Shown: positions 1 through 6,451 of the stretch, piece by piece | Numbering within the stretch: position 1 is the stretch's first letter | How the letters are laid out: each line of letters opens with the position of its first letter | From: GCA-002282575 sp964646525 | GTDB lineage: Bacteria > Pseudomonadota > Gammaproteobacteria > Thiomicrospirales > Thiomicrospiraceae | DNA length: 16,828 nucleotides | Reading direction: 5' to 3' | NCBI GenBank assembly: GCA_964646525.1 | Contig: CAZYER010000033.1 | Coordinates: 1 to 16,828 of the forward strand | Notes under the pieces: generated by a model | Told to the model about the DNA's origin: nothing | The model's database searches: none | The model's input: only the letters and a program-made list of their open reading frames with translations | Made by a program: the position numbers and the translations under genes

Positions 1-1
1 A

Positions 2-106
2 AAGATGCGCAAAAACTATATTCGTATTTTAGCGGGCGATAAGGTTAAAGTAGAATTAACGCCCTACGACTTAACAAAAGGACGCATCACTTTCCGCGTG
101 AAATAA
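2..106 (+). CDS. infA: Translation initiation factor IF-1, C-terminal part (5' truncated by window edge)
   Basis: The reading frame opening at base 2 encodes 34 residues beginning KMRKNYIRILAGDKV and ending GRITFRVK, followed by tandem TAA stops. This is the conserved end of the small S1-like OB-fold protein IF-1, which binds the ribosomal A site and assists IF-2 and IF-3 during initiation. IF-1 is about 72 residues, so roughly the first half lies outside the window. A strong hairpin terminator follows directly, so infA appears to be the last gene of its transcript and converges on mgtE. Identification is firm because this C-terminus is nearly invariant among gammaproteobacteria. Confidence 0.95.
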   Translation, partial: KMRKNYIRILAGDKVKVELTPYDLTKGRITFRVK

Positions 107-138
107 TAAGCCTCGTTAAGGAATAACCTTGCTGCAGT

Positions 139-169
139 AAAAAGCCCCACTCTGAGAGTGGGGCTTTTT
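139..169. terminator. Bidirectional rho-independent terminator between infA and mgtE
   Basis: A perfect inverted repeat centred on base 154 has arms AAAAAGCCCCACTCT and AGAGTGGGGCTTTTT. The GC-rich core is flanked by an A-run on the left and a T-run on the right, so it can terminate infA on the plus strand and mgtE on the minus strand. Its position between two convergent genes fits that dual use. Confidence 0.92.
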
Positions 170-205
170 ATTAACGCTGCGAAGAAGCCTTCACCAAAAC
201 GGCGA

Positions 206-1573
206 CTACAACAAGAAAATCGTTGCTAACCCCAAGAATGTTAAGAAGCCCATCACATCGGTAATGGTCATCAGGATCATACTGGCAGACAAGGCTGGGT
301 CAACACCCAAACGATCGAGCACAATGGGAATGAACACCCCAGCACCCACAGCAAGAGTCATGTTAATAGTGAGCGCAGCGGCAATAACGGCACCGACACC
401 TGGTTCAAAGATCAACCAAGCGACTAAACCCATCATGCTCGCCCAGAGTAGACTGTTGAGCAAGCCAACACCCAACTCTCGACGCAATAACCAGCGCATG
501 TTCGATAGACTGACTTGCCCTAACGCCAAACCACGCACCGTTAGGGTCAGCGTTTGACTTCCTGCCACGCCGCCCATACTGGCAACAATCGGCATCAAAA
601 TAGCCAAAGCAACCAACTGTGCAATACTGGCTTCAAACTGACCAATCACCCAAGCCGCTAAGGAAGCGGTACACAGGTTAATACCCAGCCACAAGGCACG
701 ACGTTTGGCGCTGGTAATCACGGGTGCGAAAATGTCCGCTTCTTCATCCAAACCCGCCATACCCATTAAAGCACGCTCAGATTGACCGCGAATAACGTCT
801 AGCACATCGTCAACCGTAACACGCCCAATAAACTTACCTGCCGCATCAACTACCGCTACTGAAACCAAATCGCGACGATCAAATAAATGCGCCACTTCAT
901 CTTCTTCCATATAGGCAGAAATGGCTTGTTCGCTGGCATCCATTACCGACTCTACACGCGCACTACCTGGTTGTGTTACTAAAGTGGAAAGATTGAGTTT
1001 GCCTAAGTAGTAGCCATCTTCATCCACCACCATTAAGCCATCAGTCTGATCGGGCAAGATTTTATGGCGACGTAAGTAGCGTAGCACGGTATAAATATCA
1101 ATATCGGCACGTACTTCAATCGCGTCGAAACGCATCAATCGACCTGCCGTTCCTTCTGGATAACTGAGCGACTCTTCAACATCGGCACGCGTTTCATGAT
1201 CGAGTTGTTCTAAAATAGCATCTGATTTAGCTTCAGGAACGTCTTCCAGAACGTAGGCAATATCATCCGCATCTAATGGTTCTAACGCATCAACCAACTC
1301 TTGATGCGGCATAATGGCAATGAGTGATGCCCTAACCTCATCATGCAAGTGAAGTAGCACATTACCCTGCTCGGAGTTAGGAATAAGCTCCCAGACCTTC
1401 AAACGCTGATGCGCGGGTAACGATTCCAGCAAAACGGCTAAATCCGATTCATGCACCAACTGCAAAATATCGGCTAAAACATCGTAATGACCTTCTTCTA
1501 ACAGCGGCAATACTTGAGCCAACAATGGCTCATCTCTATCGCGAATGGCCTCGACTTGGATGCGCTCAGACAT
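206..1573 (-). CDS. mgtE: MgtE-family magnesium transporter
   Basis: The product is a Mg2+ channel/transporter of the inner membrane. The protein has the standard order: an acidic helical MgtE N domain (about residues 25-125), a pair of CBS domains (about 135-265), then a five-helix membrane domain. That domain carries the signatures MGGVAGSQTLTLTVRG and TITDVMGF; the Asp of TITD corresponds to the pore Asp of characterised MgtE proteins. I chose the ATG at 1573 (455 residues, typical for the family). It overlaps the end of the upstream CorC-type gene by 8 bases, suggesting translational coupling. The frame stays open upstream to an ATG at 1615, which would add 14 residues and lengthen the overlap. 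In the family the acidic N domain and CBS pair sense cytoplasmic Mg2+ and gate the pore. Confidence 0.93.
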   Translation of the reverse strand: MSERIQVEAIRDRDEPLLAQVLPLLEEGHYDVLADILQLVHESDLAVLLESLPAHQRLKVWELIPNSEQGNVLLHLHDEVRASLIAIMPHQELVDALEPLDADDIAYVLEDVPEAKSDAILEQLDHETRADVEESLSYPEGTAGRLMRFDAIEVRADIDIYTVLRYLRRHKILPDQTDGLMVVDEDGYYLGKLNLSTLVTQPGSARVESVMDASEQAISAYMEEDEVAHLFDRRDLVSVAVVDAAGKFIGRVTVDDVLDVIRGQSERALMGMAGLDEEADIFAPVITSAKRRALWLGINLCTASLAAWVIGQFEASIAQLVALAILMPIVASMGGVAGSQTLTLTVRGLALGQVSLSNMRWLLRRELGVGLLNSLLWASMMGLVAWLIFEPGVGAVIAAALTINMTLAVGAGVFIPIVLDRLGVDPALSASMILMTITDVMGFLTFLGLATIFLL

Positions 1574-2903
1574 TGGTGAGGTCTTCATCAACCGTGACAA
1601 TCGCCACAGACTCAACGCGACGTTCTTTCATCGCCAACACCGTCAACTTCAATGATCCCTCATGCAACACATCACCTACCTCAGGCATACGACCCAAGCG
1701 TTCCATAAACAAACCAGAAAGCGTATGCACTTGTATAGCATCCTCAATCACCAATCCCGTCAGCTTACGGACTTCATCCAAATCCGATAAACCGTGTGCT
1801 CTCCAACCCCGCTCAGTTGCTTCAATCGGATATTCAGCCAAACGCTCATCCAACTCATCACCGATGTCACCTACCAACTCTTCCAGCACATCTTCAAGGG
1901 TAATTAAGCCAACGATTTCACCGTACTCATCCACCACCATAGCCAAATGCGATTGATTGCCGCGCATTTGTTCAAATAACTGAGTGGCATTTAAGCTATC
2001 GGGCAACATTAATGCTGGACGACAAAAATCTTTTAAGTGCGCCCAAGGCTGTTGGTCACCTGCCAACAAAGCACGGTATAAATCTTTCACAATCACCACG
2101 CCATGCACCTGATTAAAACCATCTTCAATGACAGGGAAGCGCGAATGTTGTGTATCTAAAATCAAAGTCAACAGGCTTTCTGCTGGGTGACCAATATCCA
2201 GCGCATCTATATCATTACGTGGCGTCATCAGCTCACGTGCTGTGCGGTGTTCTAATTCAAATAAATTAGTAAGCATATCGGCTTTTTGATGCCCCATTTC
2301 ACCACTAGCACGAGACTGGTCGATAATCCCTTTAATCTCTTCATCGGTGAAAACTTCTAAATGGCTGGCAGGACGAACACCCATGCTTTTCAAAATCAGC
2401 GCTGAAGTTTTATCCAACACGCGTGTCAAAGGATAAACCATGATAAAGAAACCACGCAACGGCCAAGCCACCCACATGGCAACTGGTTCTGGCACGCGAA
2501 TGGCGAGGTTCTTCGGCACTTGTTCACCAATAACAATGTGCAATGCCGAGAAAATAATAAAACCAATTAGGAAAGCGACGGTGTGCATGATTTCGGCAGG
2601 CAAACCTAACATGACAAACAAGGGTTCAATTAAGGCGGCGACAAAAGGCTCACCCACCCAACCCAAGCCCAAGGATGCCATGGTAATACCTAGCTGACAG
2701 GCAGCCAGATAAGGCTCGATGTTTTGATGTATTTGATAAGTCAGGCGACCTGTCGCACTTTGATCAGCAAGCTGATTAAGCCGAACTTGCTTCGCTTTAA
2801 CCAAAGCAAACTCAGCTGCAACGAAGAAGGCATTGATTGCCAACAACAGAATAATTTGGATCAGTGTGACCCAGTGTGACGTTTGTATTTCCATAGCCAT
2901 CAT
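1566..2903 (-). CDS. CNNM/CorC (HlyC)-family membrane transporter with CBS pair
   Basis: This 445-residue protein has the hemolysin-C/CorC layout. A DUF21 (CNNM) membrane domain occupies about residues 1-190, with hydrophobic stretches near 12-30, 65-85 and 100-150. A CBS pair follows at about 205-335 (RELMTPRNDIDALD, then MVVDEYGEIVGLITLEDVLEE), and a C-terminal CorC_HlyC domain at about 350-440. Relatives are implicated in Mg2+ or Co2+ efflux and some are annotated as hemolysins; transport is the better-supported role. Its stop codon overlaps the start of mgtE, so the two form one transcription unit joining a putative effluxer with an importer, both with CBS regulatory domains. ATG codons occur at residues 1, 2 and 4, and the exact start is uncertain by a few residues. 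No good Shine-Dalgarno is visible. Confidence 0.88.
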   Translation of the reverse strand: MMAMEIQTSHWVTLIQIILLLAINAFFVAAEFALVKAKQVRLNQLADQSATGRLTYQIHQNIEPYLAACQLGITMASLGLGWVGEPFVAALIEPLFVMLGLPAEIMHTVAFLIGFIIFSALHIVIGEQVPKNLAIRVPEPVAMWVAWPLRGFFIMVYPLTRVLDKTSALILKSMGVRPASHLEVFTDEEIKGIIDQSRASGEMGHQKADMLTNLFELEHRTARELMTPRNDIDALDIGHPAESLLTLILDTQHSRFPVIEDGFNQVHGVVIVKDLYRALLAGDQQPWAHLKDFCRPALMLPDSLNATQLFEQMRGNQSHLAMVVDEYGEIVGLITLEDVLEELVGDIGDELDERLAEYPIEATERGWRAHGLSDLDEVRKLTGLVIEDAIQVHTLSGLFMERLGRMPEVGDVLHEGSLKLTVLAMKERRVESVAIVTVDEDLTNV

Positions 2904-2957
2904 CTTAACGGATTTTTATGAAGATTGCATGACAAGAACAAGAAGTCAGCCGCTATT

Positions 2958-3099
2958 TGAGACTAGATGAAAACGTGATGAGAGTTGCTTAGACAAGGCA
3001 AAAATGCACGGAAAAAGGCAAGTTTACAGTTAGTAAATGCGTTTTGAGTACATTTTTAACAACCTATAAGCAACTCGGAGTAGTTTTCATCTAGTCTCA
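2958..3099. mobile_element. 142-bp MITE-like inverted repeat, overlapping the methyltransferase 3' end
   Basis: The outer 17 bases TGAGACTAGATGAAAAC (2958-2974) recur as an exact reverse complement at 3083-3099. A second exact 10-base arm, GAGTTGCTTA (2982-2991), pairs with 3067-3076. Further in, AAAAATGCAC (from 3001) faces GTACATTTTT, and TTTAC/GTAAA closes the centre near 3031. The whole unit can fold into one long imperfect hairpin. It encodes no protein. Size, perfect terminal inverted repeats and near-complete self-complementarity are typical of a miniature inverted-repeat element. I see no clear target-site duplication and no second copy in the window. It fills most of the gap between the CorC-type gene and the O-methyltransferase and could act as a terminator for the latter. 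Confidence 0.75.
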
Positions 3100-3788
3100 G
3101 TTGATGCTTTTCGCAATACCATTAACCCATCACGTAAAGGCAAACATACCGCAACCGCATCGGCTAACTGGCAAGCTGCTTGATTAAATTGGTCTACCGC
3201 CTCGGCACGACTGGAGTGCTGCTCACTGGTGACATGACCACCCCACAAAATATTATCGGCTACCAATAAGCCACCACCTGAAAGTAAGCGCCAGCAGCTC
3301 GTCAAATAGTCGGGATAGCGATGCTTATCAGCATCTAAAAAAATGAAATCGAAACTGGCATCGGCTTGTTCGGCTAACCACTCATGGGCAAAGCAAGTGA
3401 CACAAGTAACCTTATGACCGTGCGGACTCTGGGCTAAAAAAGGCGCGGCAAAATCTTGACTGAGCGGATTGGCATCCAGCGTCACAACCTGACCATCATC
3501 TGGGGTACCCTCTGCCATGGCTAAAGCAGAATATCCAGTAAAGGTACCAATATCCAACACGCGTTTCGCTTGCGCTGTAGCAACCAATAATTTAAGCAGC
3601 TGCCCGACACTGCGCCCCGACAAATTAACTTGATAATCCGCTCGTTTTTCGGCAGTAAATACGGCCAAGTCCCTAAGCGCAGCAGACTCAGCGGAACAAT
3701 GTGCTTCACAATAATCGGCAATATCAGGTGCTAAAAAAGTGCGTGGGGTTTTGCTCTCTTTCACTTTTTTGATTGGAGTTTCACTCAC
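3087..3788 (-). CDS. Class I SAM-dependent O-methyltransferase (caffeoyl-CoA OMT-like)
   Basis: With the GTG start at 3788 the protein is 233 residues, typical for the cation-dependent O-methyltransferase_3 family. Visible motifs are the SAM-binding VLDIGTFTGYSALAMAEG (about residues 77-94), the metal/substrate region FDFIFLDADKHRYPDY, and GGLLVADNILWGGHV. Such enzymes methylate small catechol-like or hydroxylated molecules; the substrate here cannot be inferred. The GTG overlaps the yaaA stop in a GTGA junction, which is why I prefer it to an ATG 33 bases upstream inside yaaA. The last residues (TETR) and the TGA lie inside the terminal repeat of the 142-bp element, so the native C-terminus has probably been replaced. 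Confidence 0.88.
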   Translation of the reverse strand: MSETPIKKVKESKTPRTFLAPDIADYCEAHCSAESAALRDLAVFTAEKRADYQVNLSGRSVGQLLKLLVATAQAKRVLDIGTFTGYSALAMAEGTPDDGQVVTLDANPLSQDFAAPFLAQSPHGHKVTCVTCFAHEWLAEQADASFDFIFLDADKHRYPDYLTSCWRLLSGGGLLVADNILWGGHVTSEQHSSRAEAVDQFNQAACQLADAVAVCLPLRDGLMVLRKASTETR

Positions 3789-4567
3789 GCAACCACCCCT
3801 TCGCCACGACGGAACACCCATTGCGTTTCAGTTGAGACTTCAGGCGCGTAAGCATAACCAGCAAGGTTAAATCCTTTTAGTGCTTGCACATCATTAATCG
3901 CTTGTTCGGCGGCGTAGCGTACCATTAATCCGCGTGCTTTTTTGGCATAGAAACTGATGATTTTGTACTTACCCGCTTTTTCATCTTGAAAAACGGGCGT
4001 AATAATCGGTGCTTGAATGGCTTTGGCTTGGATGGCGGAAAAATACTCAGTCGAAGCCAAATTCACCAATACGGGTTGCGCTTGTTGTGCCAATAAGCTA
4101 TTCACCGCTTGTGTTAAACGATCACTCCAAAAAGCATACAAATTTTTACCACGACAATTAGCGAAGCCCGTACCCATTTCTAACCGATAGGGCTGCATGT
4201 AATCTAAAGGACGCAATAACCCATATAAGCCTGACAAGATGCGTAAATGGTCTTGTAACCAATGAATTTGGCACTCGGTGAGCGTGTTTGCCGACAAGCC
4301 ATCATACACATCACCATTAAACGCAAATACCGCTTGCTTAGCATTGGTGGCGGAAAAAGGTAGTTGAAAATCGTGGTAACGATGCACATTCAACTCACTT
4401 AATTTAGCGGATAAGTCCATCAATTTGGCGACCTCTTCAACCGACAACTCACGCAAGGCATCAATTAAGACTTGCGACTGATCTAAATAGTCACACTGGG
4501 TCGCTTCCTTTAAGGGGGCTGGTGAGTCCATATCCAATGCTTTAGCGGGCGAAATAAGCATTAACAT
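3785..4567 (-). CDS. yaaA: Peroxide stress protein YaaA (DUF328/UPF0246)
   Basis: The 260-residue protein opens MLMLISPAKALDMDSPAP, close to E. coli YaaA, and keeps family blocks such as FNGDVYDGL, ILSGLYGLLRPLD and the late KIISFYAKKARGLM. In E. coli, YaaA is a DNA-binding protein of the OxyR regulon that limits intracellular iron and Fenton damage during H2O2 stress. Length matches the family. It lies 10 bases downstream of murU and overlaps the O-methyltransferase by 4 bases, so the three are probably cotranscribed. No OxyR site could be recognised upstream, where the sequence is murU coding. Confidence 0.94.
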   Translation of the reverse strand: MLMLISPAKALDMDSPAPLKEATQCDYLDQSQVLIDALRELSVEEVAKLMDLSAKLSELNVHRYHDFQLPFSATNAKQAVFAFNGDVYDGLSANTLTECQIHWLQDHLRILSGLYGLLRPLDYMQPYRLEMGTGFANCRGKNLYAFWSDRLTQAVNSLLAQQAQPVLVNLASTEYFSAIQAKAIQAPIITPVFQDEKAGKYKIISFYAKKARGLMVRYAAEQAINDVQALKGFNLAGYAYAPEVSTETQWVFRRGEGVVA

Positions 4568-4577
4568 TCTTCAAGTC

Positions 4578-5255
4578 CTATGATAATTGCTGTGATACAT
4601 AATTTTCCAGATAGTGTAACCGTTCAGGCGTACCCACATCCAACCAAAATCCACGATGATGTTCACCACTCACTTGATGTGTCTGCATCGCTTTGCGCAA
4701 TAAAGGGGCTAAAGGAAACTTACCTGCCTGACAGTCAACAAATAGCTGAGGAGAAATCAACGACAAACCTGCAAAGGTTAGGCTGGGTTGGTCAATGACC
4801 CTACCCGAATTCGTTATCCTAAAATCCCCCTTGGGATGATGTTCTGGATTATCCACCAAACACAGATGCGCTAGCATGTCTGTTGCCAAACCCCGCTTTA
4901 CCAAGGCGGCGTAATCCATATCCGTAAACACATCACCATTAATGAGCAAAAAAGGCGCATCACCGAGTAAAGGCAAGGCATTAAAAATACCACCACCCGT
5001 TTCTAACCCCAAATTGCCTTCGGCAGAGTAGCGAATCGTTAATCCCCAACGGCATCCATTACCCAAAGCGTGCGGAATCTGCTCACCTAACCAAGCATGG
5101 TTGATAATGACTTCTTGAATACCCGCACGAGCCAAAGCCTCAATATGCCAAACGATCAATGGCTTACCTCCGACCATTAATAAAGGCTTAGGCGTGTTAT
5201 CGGTTAAAGGTCGCATGCGCTCACCGCGACCAGCGGCTAAAATCATGGCTTTCAT
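4578..5255 (-). CDS. murU: N-acetylmuramate-1-phosphate uridylyltransferase MurU
   Basis: This is a 225-residue nucleotidyltransferase with the sugar-nucleotidyl signature LAAGRGERMRPLTD followed by PKPLL at its N-terminus, a metal-binding INGDVFTDMD block, and a GFWLDVGTPERL C-terminal motif. In Pseudomonas, MurU converts MurNAc-1-P and UTP to UDP-MurNAc, the last step of a recycling bypass that feeds peptidoglycan synthesis and gives intrinsic fosfomycin resistance. The presence of AmgK, the preceding kinase, 1.2 kb away supports this over a generic NDP-sugar enzyme. I start at the ATG before KAMILAAG; a longer frame from 5288 would overlap the HEPN gene. It lies 26 bases after the HEPN stop and 10 bases before yaaA. 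Confidence 0.9.
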   Translation of the reverse strand: MKAMILAAGRGERMRPLTDNTPKPLLMVGGKPLIVWHIEALARAGIQEVIINHAWLGEQIPHALGNGCRWGLTIRYSAEGNLGLETGGGIFNALPLLGDAPFLLINGDVFTDMDYAALVKRGLATDMLAHLCLVDNPEHHPKGDFRITNSGRVIDQPSLTFAGLSLISPQLFVDCQAGKFPLAPLLRKAMQTHQVSGEHHRGFWLDVGTPERLHYLENYVSQQLS

Positions 5256-5281
5256 AGTGAGTTTTTCTTCATGTGACCTGC

Positions 5282-5782
5282 CTAGCAAACTTGTTCAGTA
5301 TTGCTAAGGTTTGCCAGCTGCCTAACACGCTCAAGACTATACTTAAGCTGTTCTTTGTGCTGATAAATATGATTCACAACGTGCATAGCTAATAAAGTGT
5401 TTTCATCATAATCATGTGCAATTTCATTACGTATTTCACGCAAGGTAAACCACTCATCAACATTGACGATATCGAGCTTTTCAAGACTGTGCAAAATATC
5501 TAAAAAAGGTTTATCGACATTTTCACCTTGGAACAATAAAAAGGCCTTGAACAGCTTAGCACCCATGCTATCTTGCGCTTTAGAAAAACGATAAATAATC
5601 TGATCGGCAAAGGCAACATCCATATTACACCTTAGCAACAGCGTGAAATCCGTAACCACAAAAGGTAGTTCATAGCGTGTCGCTAACTCGCTAAAAGCCG
5701 TATCAACACGATCTAAATGAGTTTCCACTTCTTTTAACAAGTGCTGTAATTTTGTTTGATAAACTAAAGGGGTATTGCCCAT
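5282..5782 (-). CDS. HEPN-domain putative RNase toxin (HepT-like) of an MNT/HEPN module
   Basis: The 166-residue, mostly helical protein carries REIRNEIAHDY at about residues 116-126. This contains RNEIAHDY, the RX4HXY signature of HEPN ribonucleases such as HepT. It begins inside the end of the MNT gene (19-base overlap), with AGGA about ten bases before its ATG, indicating translational coupling. In characterised MntA/HepT systems the HEPN protein is an RNase toxin and the nucleotidyltransferase silences it by AMPylating a Tyr near the motif; a Tyr is present in the right place here. Sequence outside the motif is not one I recognise, so a substrate-binding partner without toxicity remains possible. 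The gene is AT-rich (20 G+C of 60 bases at 5341-5400) compared with murU (32 of 60 at 5041-5100). Confidence 0.78.
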   Translation of the reverse strand: MGNTPLVYQTKLQHLLKEVETHLDRVDTAFSELATRYELPFVVTDFTLLLRCNMDVAFADQIIYRFSKAQDSMGAKLFKAFLLFQGENVDKPFLDILHSLEKLDIVNVDEWFTLREIRNEIAHDYDENTLLAMHVVNHIYQHKEQLKYSLERVRQLANLSNTEQVC

Positions 5783-6051
5783 TTTTTCGCTTCCTGTTCA
5801 ATGAGTCGTGTGCTGTCTTCATTAAAAATGACATCAATTTTTTGGTCACCAATTCGCTGTTTTAACAAGGCTAAAAAACGCAATTTCTTAGCGAACAAAT
5901 TACCTTGATGCTCTGTTTGTATCCATAAATCTATATCGCCACCTTTTTTACTGTCATCGACTCGACTACCAAACAAGGAAATACTACCTTGCTCAAACAC
6001 TTGTTCAAAAACGAATTTAATTTGTTCTTGTTCGTAATTGGTAAGACGCAT
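5764..6051 (-). CDS. Minimal nucleotidyltransferase (MNT, MntA-like putative antitoxin)
   Basis: The 95-residue protein is a stand-alone pol-beta-fold nucleotidyltransferase. SISLFGSRVDDS, then KKGGDIDLWI (about residues 23-44), supplies the GS and D-x-D catalytic motif, with nine residues between GS and the first Asp. A later IDVIFNED (about 73-80) likely supplies the third acidic residue. In MNT/HEPN pairs this enzyme AMPylates the HEPN toxin. It precedes and overlaps the HEPN gene. AAAGGA lies about a dozen bases before the ATG. Its DNA is AT-rich (18 G+C of 60 bases at 5821-5880), consistent with acquisition. Identification of the fold is firm; the antitoxin role rests on the adjacent HEPN gene. 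Confidence 0.87.
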   Translation of the reverse strand: MRLTNYEQEQIKFVFEQVFEQGSISLFGSRVDDSKKGGDIDLWIQTEHQGNLFAKKLRFLALLKQRIGDQKIDVIFNEDSTRLIEQEAKKWAIPL

Positions 6052-6225
6052 GGTTAAAACATCCTTTCACAACAACTCTCTCTTGATCAGACTGCAGCAA
6101 TTCCATTATCTCAGCTTTACATTTTTCAACAAAATGACGAGACTTGAGATAATTATAATTCATCCAACCATCCGAGACTAAACACATGCCAAACAAGTTC
6201 CCGAAATTAAACAAGAACCGAATTA

Positions 6226-6263
6226 CATTGCGGCGATTAACGCCATAACGGCTTAATGCGCGC
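6226..6263. repeat. Imperfect palindrome in the spacer between the toxin-antitoxin pair and amgK
   Basis: GGCGATTAACGCC and GGCTTAATGCGCGC face each other across TATAACGG-like sequence, giving overlapping small stems (GGCG/CGCC, and ATTAACGCC against GGCTTAAT with one gap). It resembles a degraded intergenic palindrome. No coding potential or promoter is evident, and the limits are approximate. Confidence 0.35.
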
Positions 6264-6294
6264 TTCTGTCACCAGCTCCTTGTTGGTGACAGAA
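6264..6294. repeat. Perfect 11-bp hairpin in the spacer
   Basis: TTCTGTCACCA (6264-6274) and its exact complement TGGTGACAGAA (6284-6294) enclose a 9-base loop. There is no T-run on either side, so it is not a textbook terminator. It lies about 210 bases upstream of the MNT start and could be an mRNA structure, a protein-binding site or a relic repeat. Confidence 0.6.
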
Positions 6295-6334
6295 ACATTT
6301 TAGGGCACATCTAGTAATCCAATGGGTAGGAAGT

Positions 6335-6393
6335 CTGAAGGAAGGGGTTGCTAAAAATAGCATGTAACACAGTGATAAAACCCCTTCTTTCAG
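6335..6393 (-). repeat. Dispersed palindromic repeat, copy C (inverted relative to the other two)
   Basis: Arms CTGAAGGAAGGGG (6335-6347) and CCCCTTCTTTCAG (6381-6393) are complementary at 12 of 13 positions. The interior contains AATAGCATGTAACAC (6356-6370), whose exact reverse complement occurs in the lptD-surA spacer at 9950-9964. This and the shared arms mark it as a member of the same repeat family, in opposite orientation. Confidence 0.65.
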
Positions 6394-6413
6394 CTAAAAA
6401 TAAACTTGGCAAG

Positions 6414-6443
6414 TCTAAAAACAAGCGAAGCGAGGTTTTTAGA
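6414..6443 (-). terminator. Possible terminator hairpin just after amgK
   Basis: TCTAAAAAC (6414-6422) pairs perfectly with GTTTTTAGA (6435-6443) around a 12-base loop, 9 bases beyond the amgK stop. Read on the minus strand it gives an AT-rich stem ending in five T residues. The stem is weaker than a classic terminator, so read-through into the toxin-antitoxin and murU genes is plausible. The rest of the 6052-6451 spacer shows no convincing gene. Confidence 0.4.
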
Positions 6444-6451
6444 GGTTCCCT

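Noticed and set aside
264..557. A 97-codon plus-strand frame opposite mgtE
   Set aside because: It is antisense to the conserved membrane domain of mgtE and is low-complexity; a shadow of that gene.
6017..6214. A 65-codon minus-strand frame upstream of and overlapping the MNT gene
   Set aside because: It starts at TTG, has no clear ribosome-binding site, overlaps the MNT gene by 35 bases in another frame and resembles nothing I know. It could be a relic but cannot be supported.
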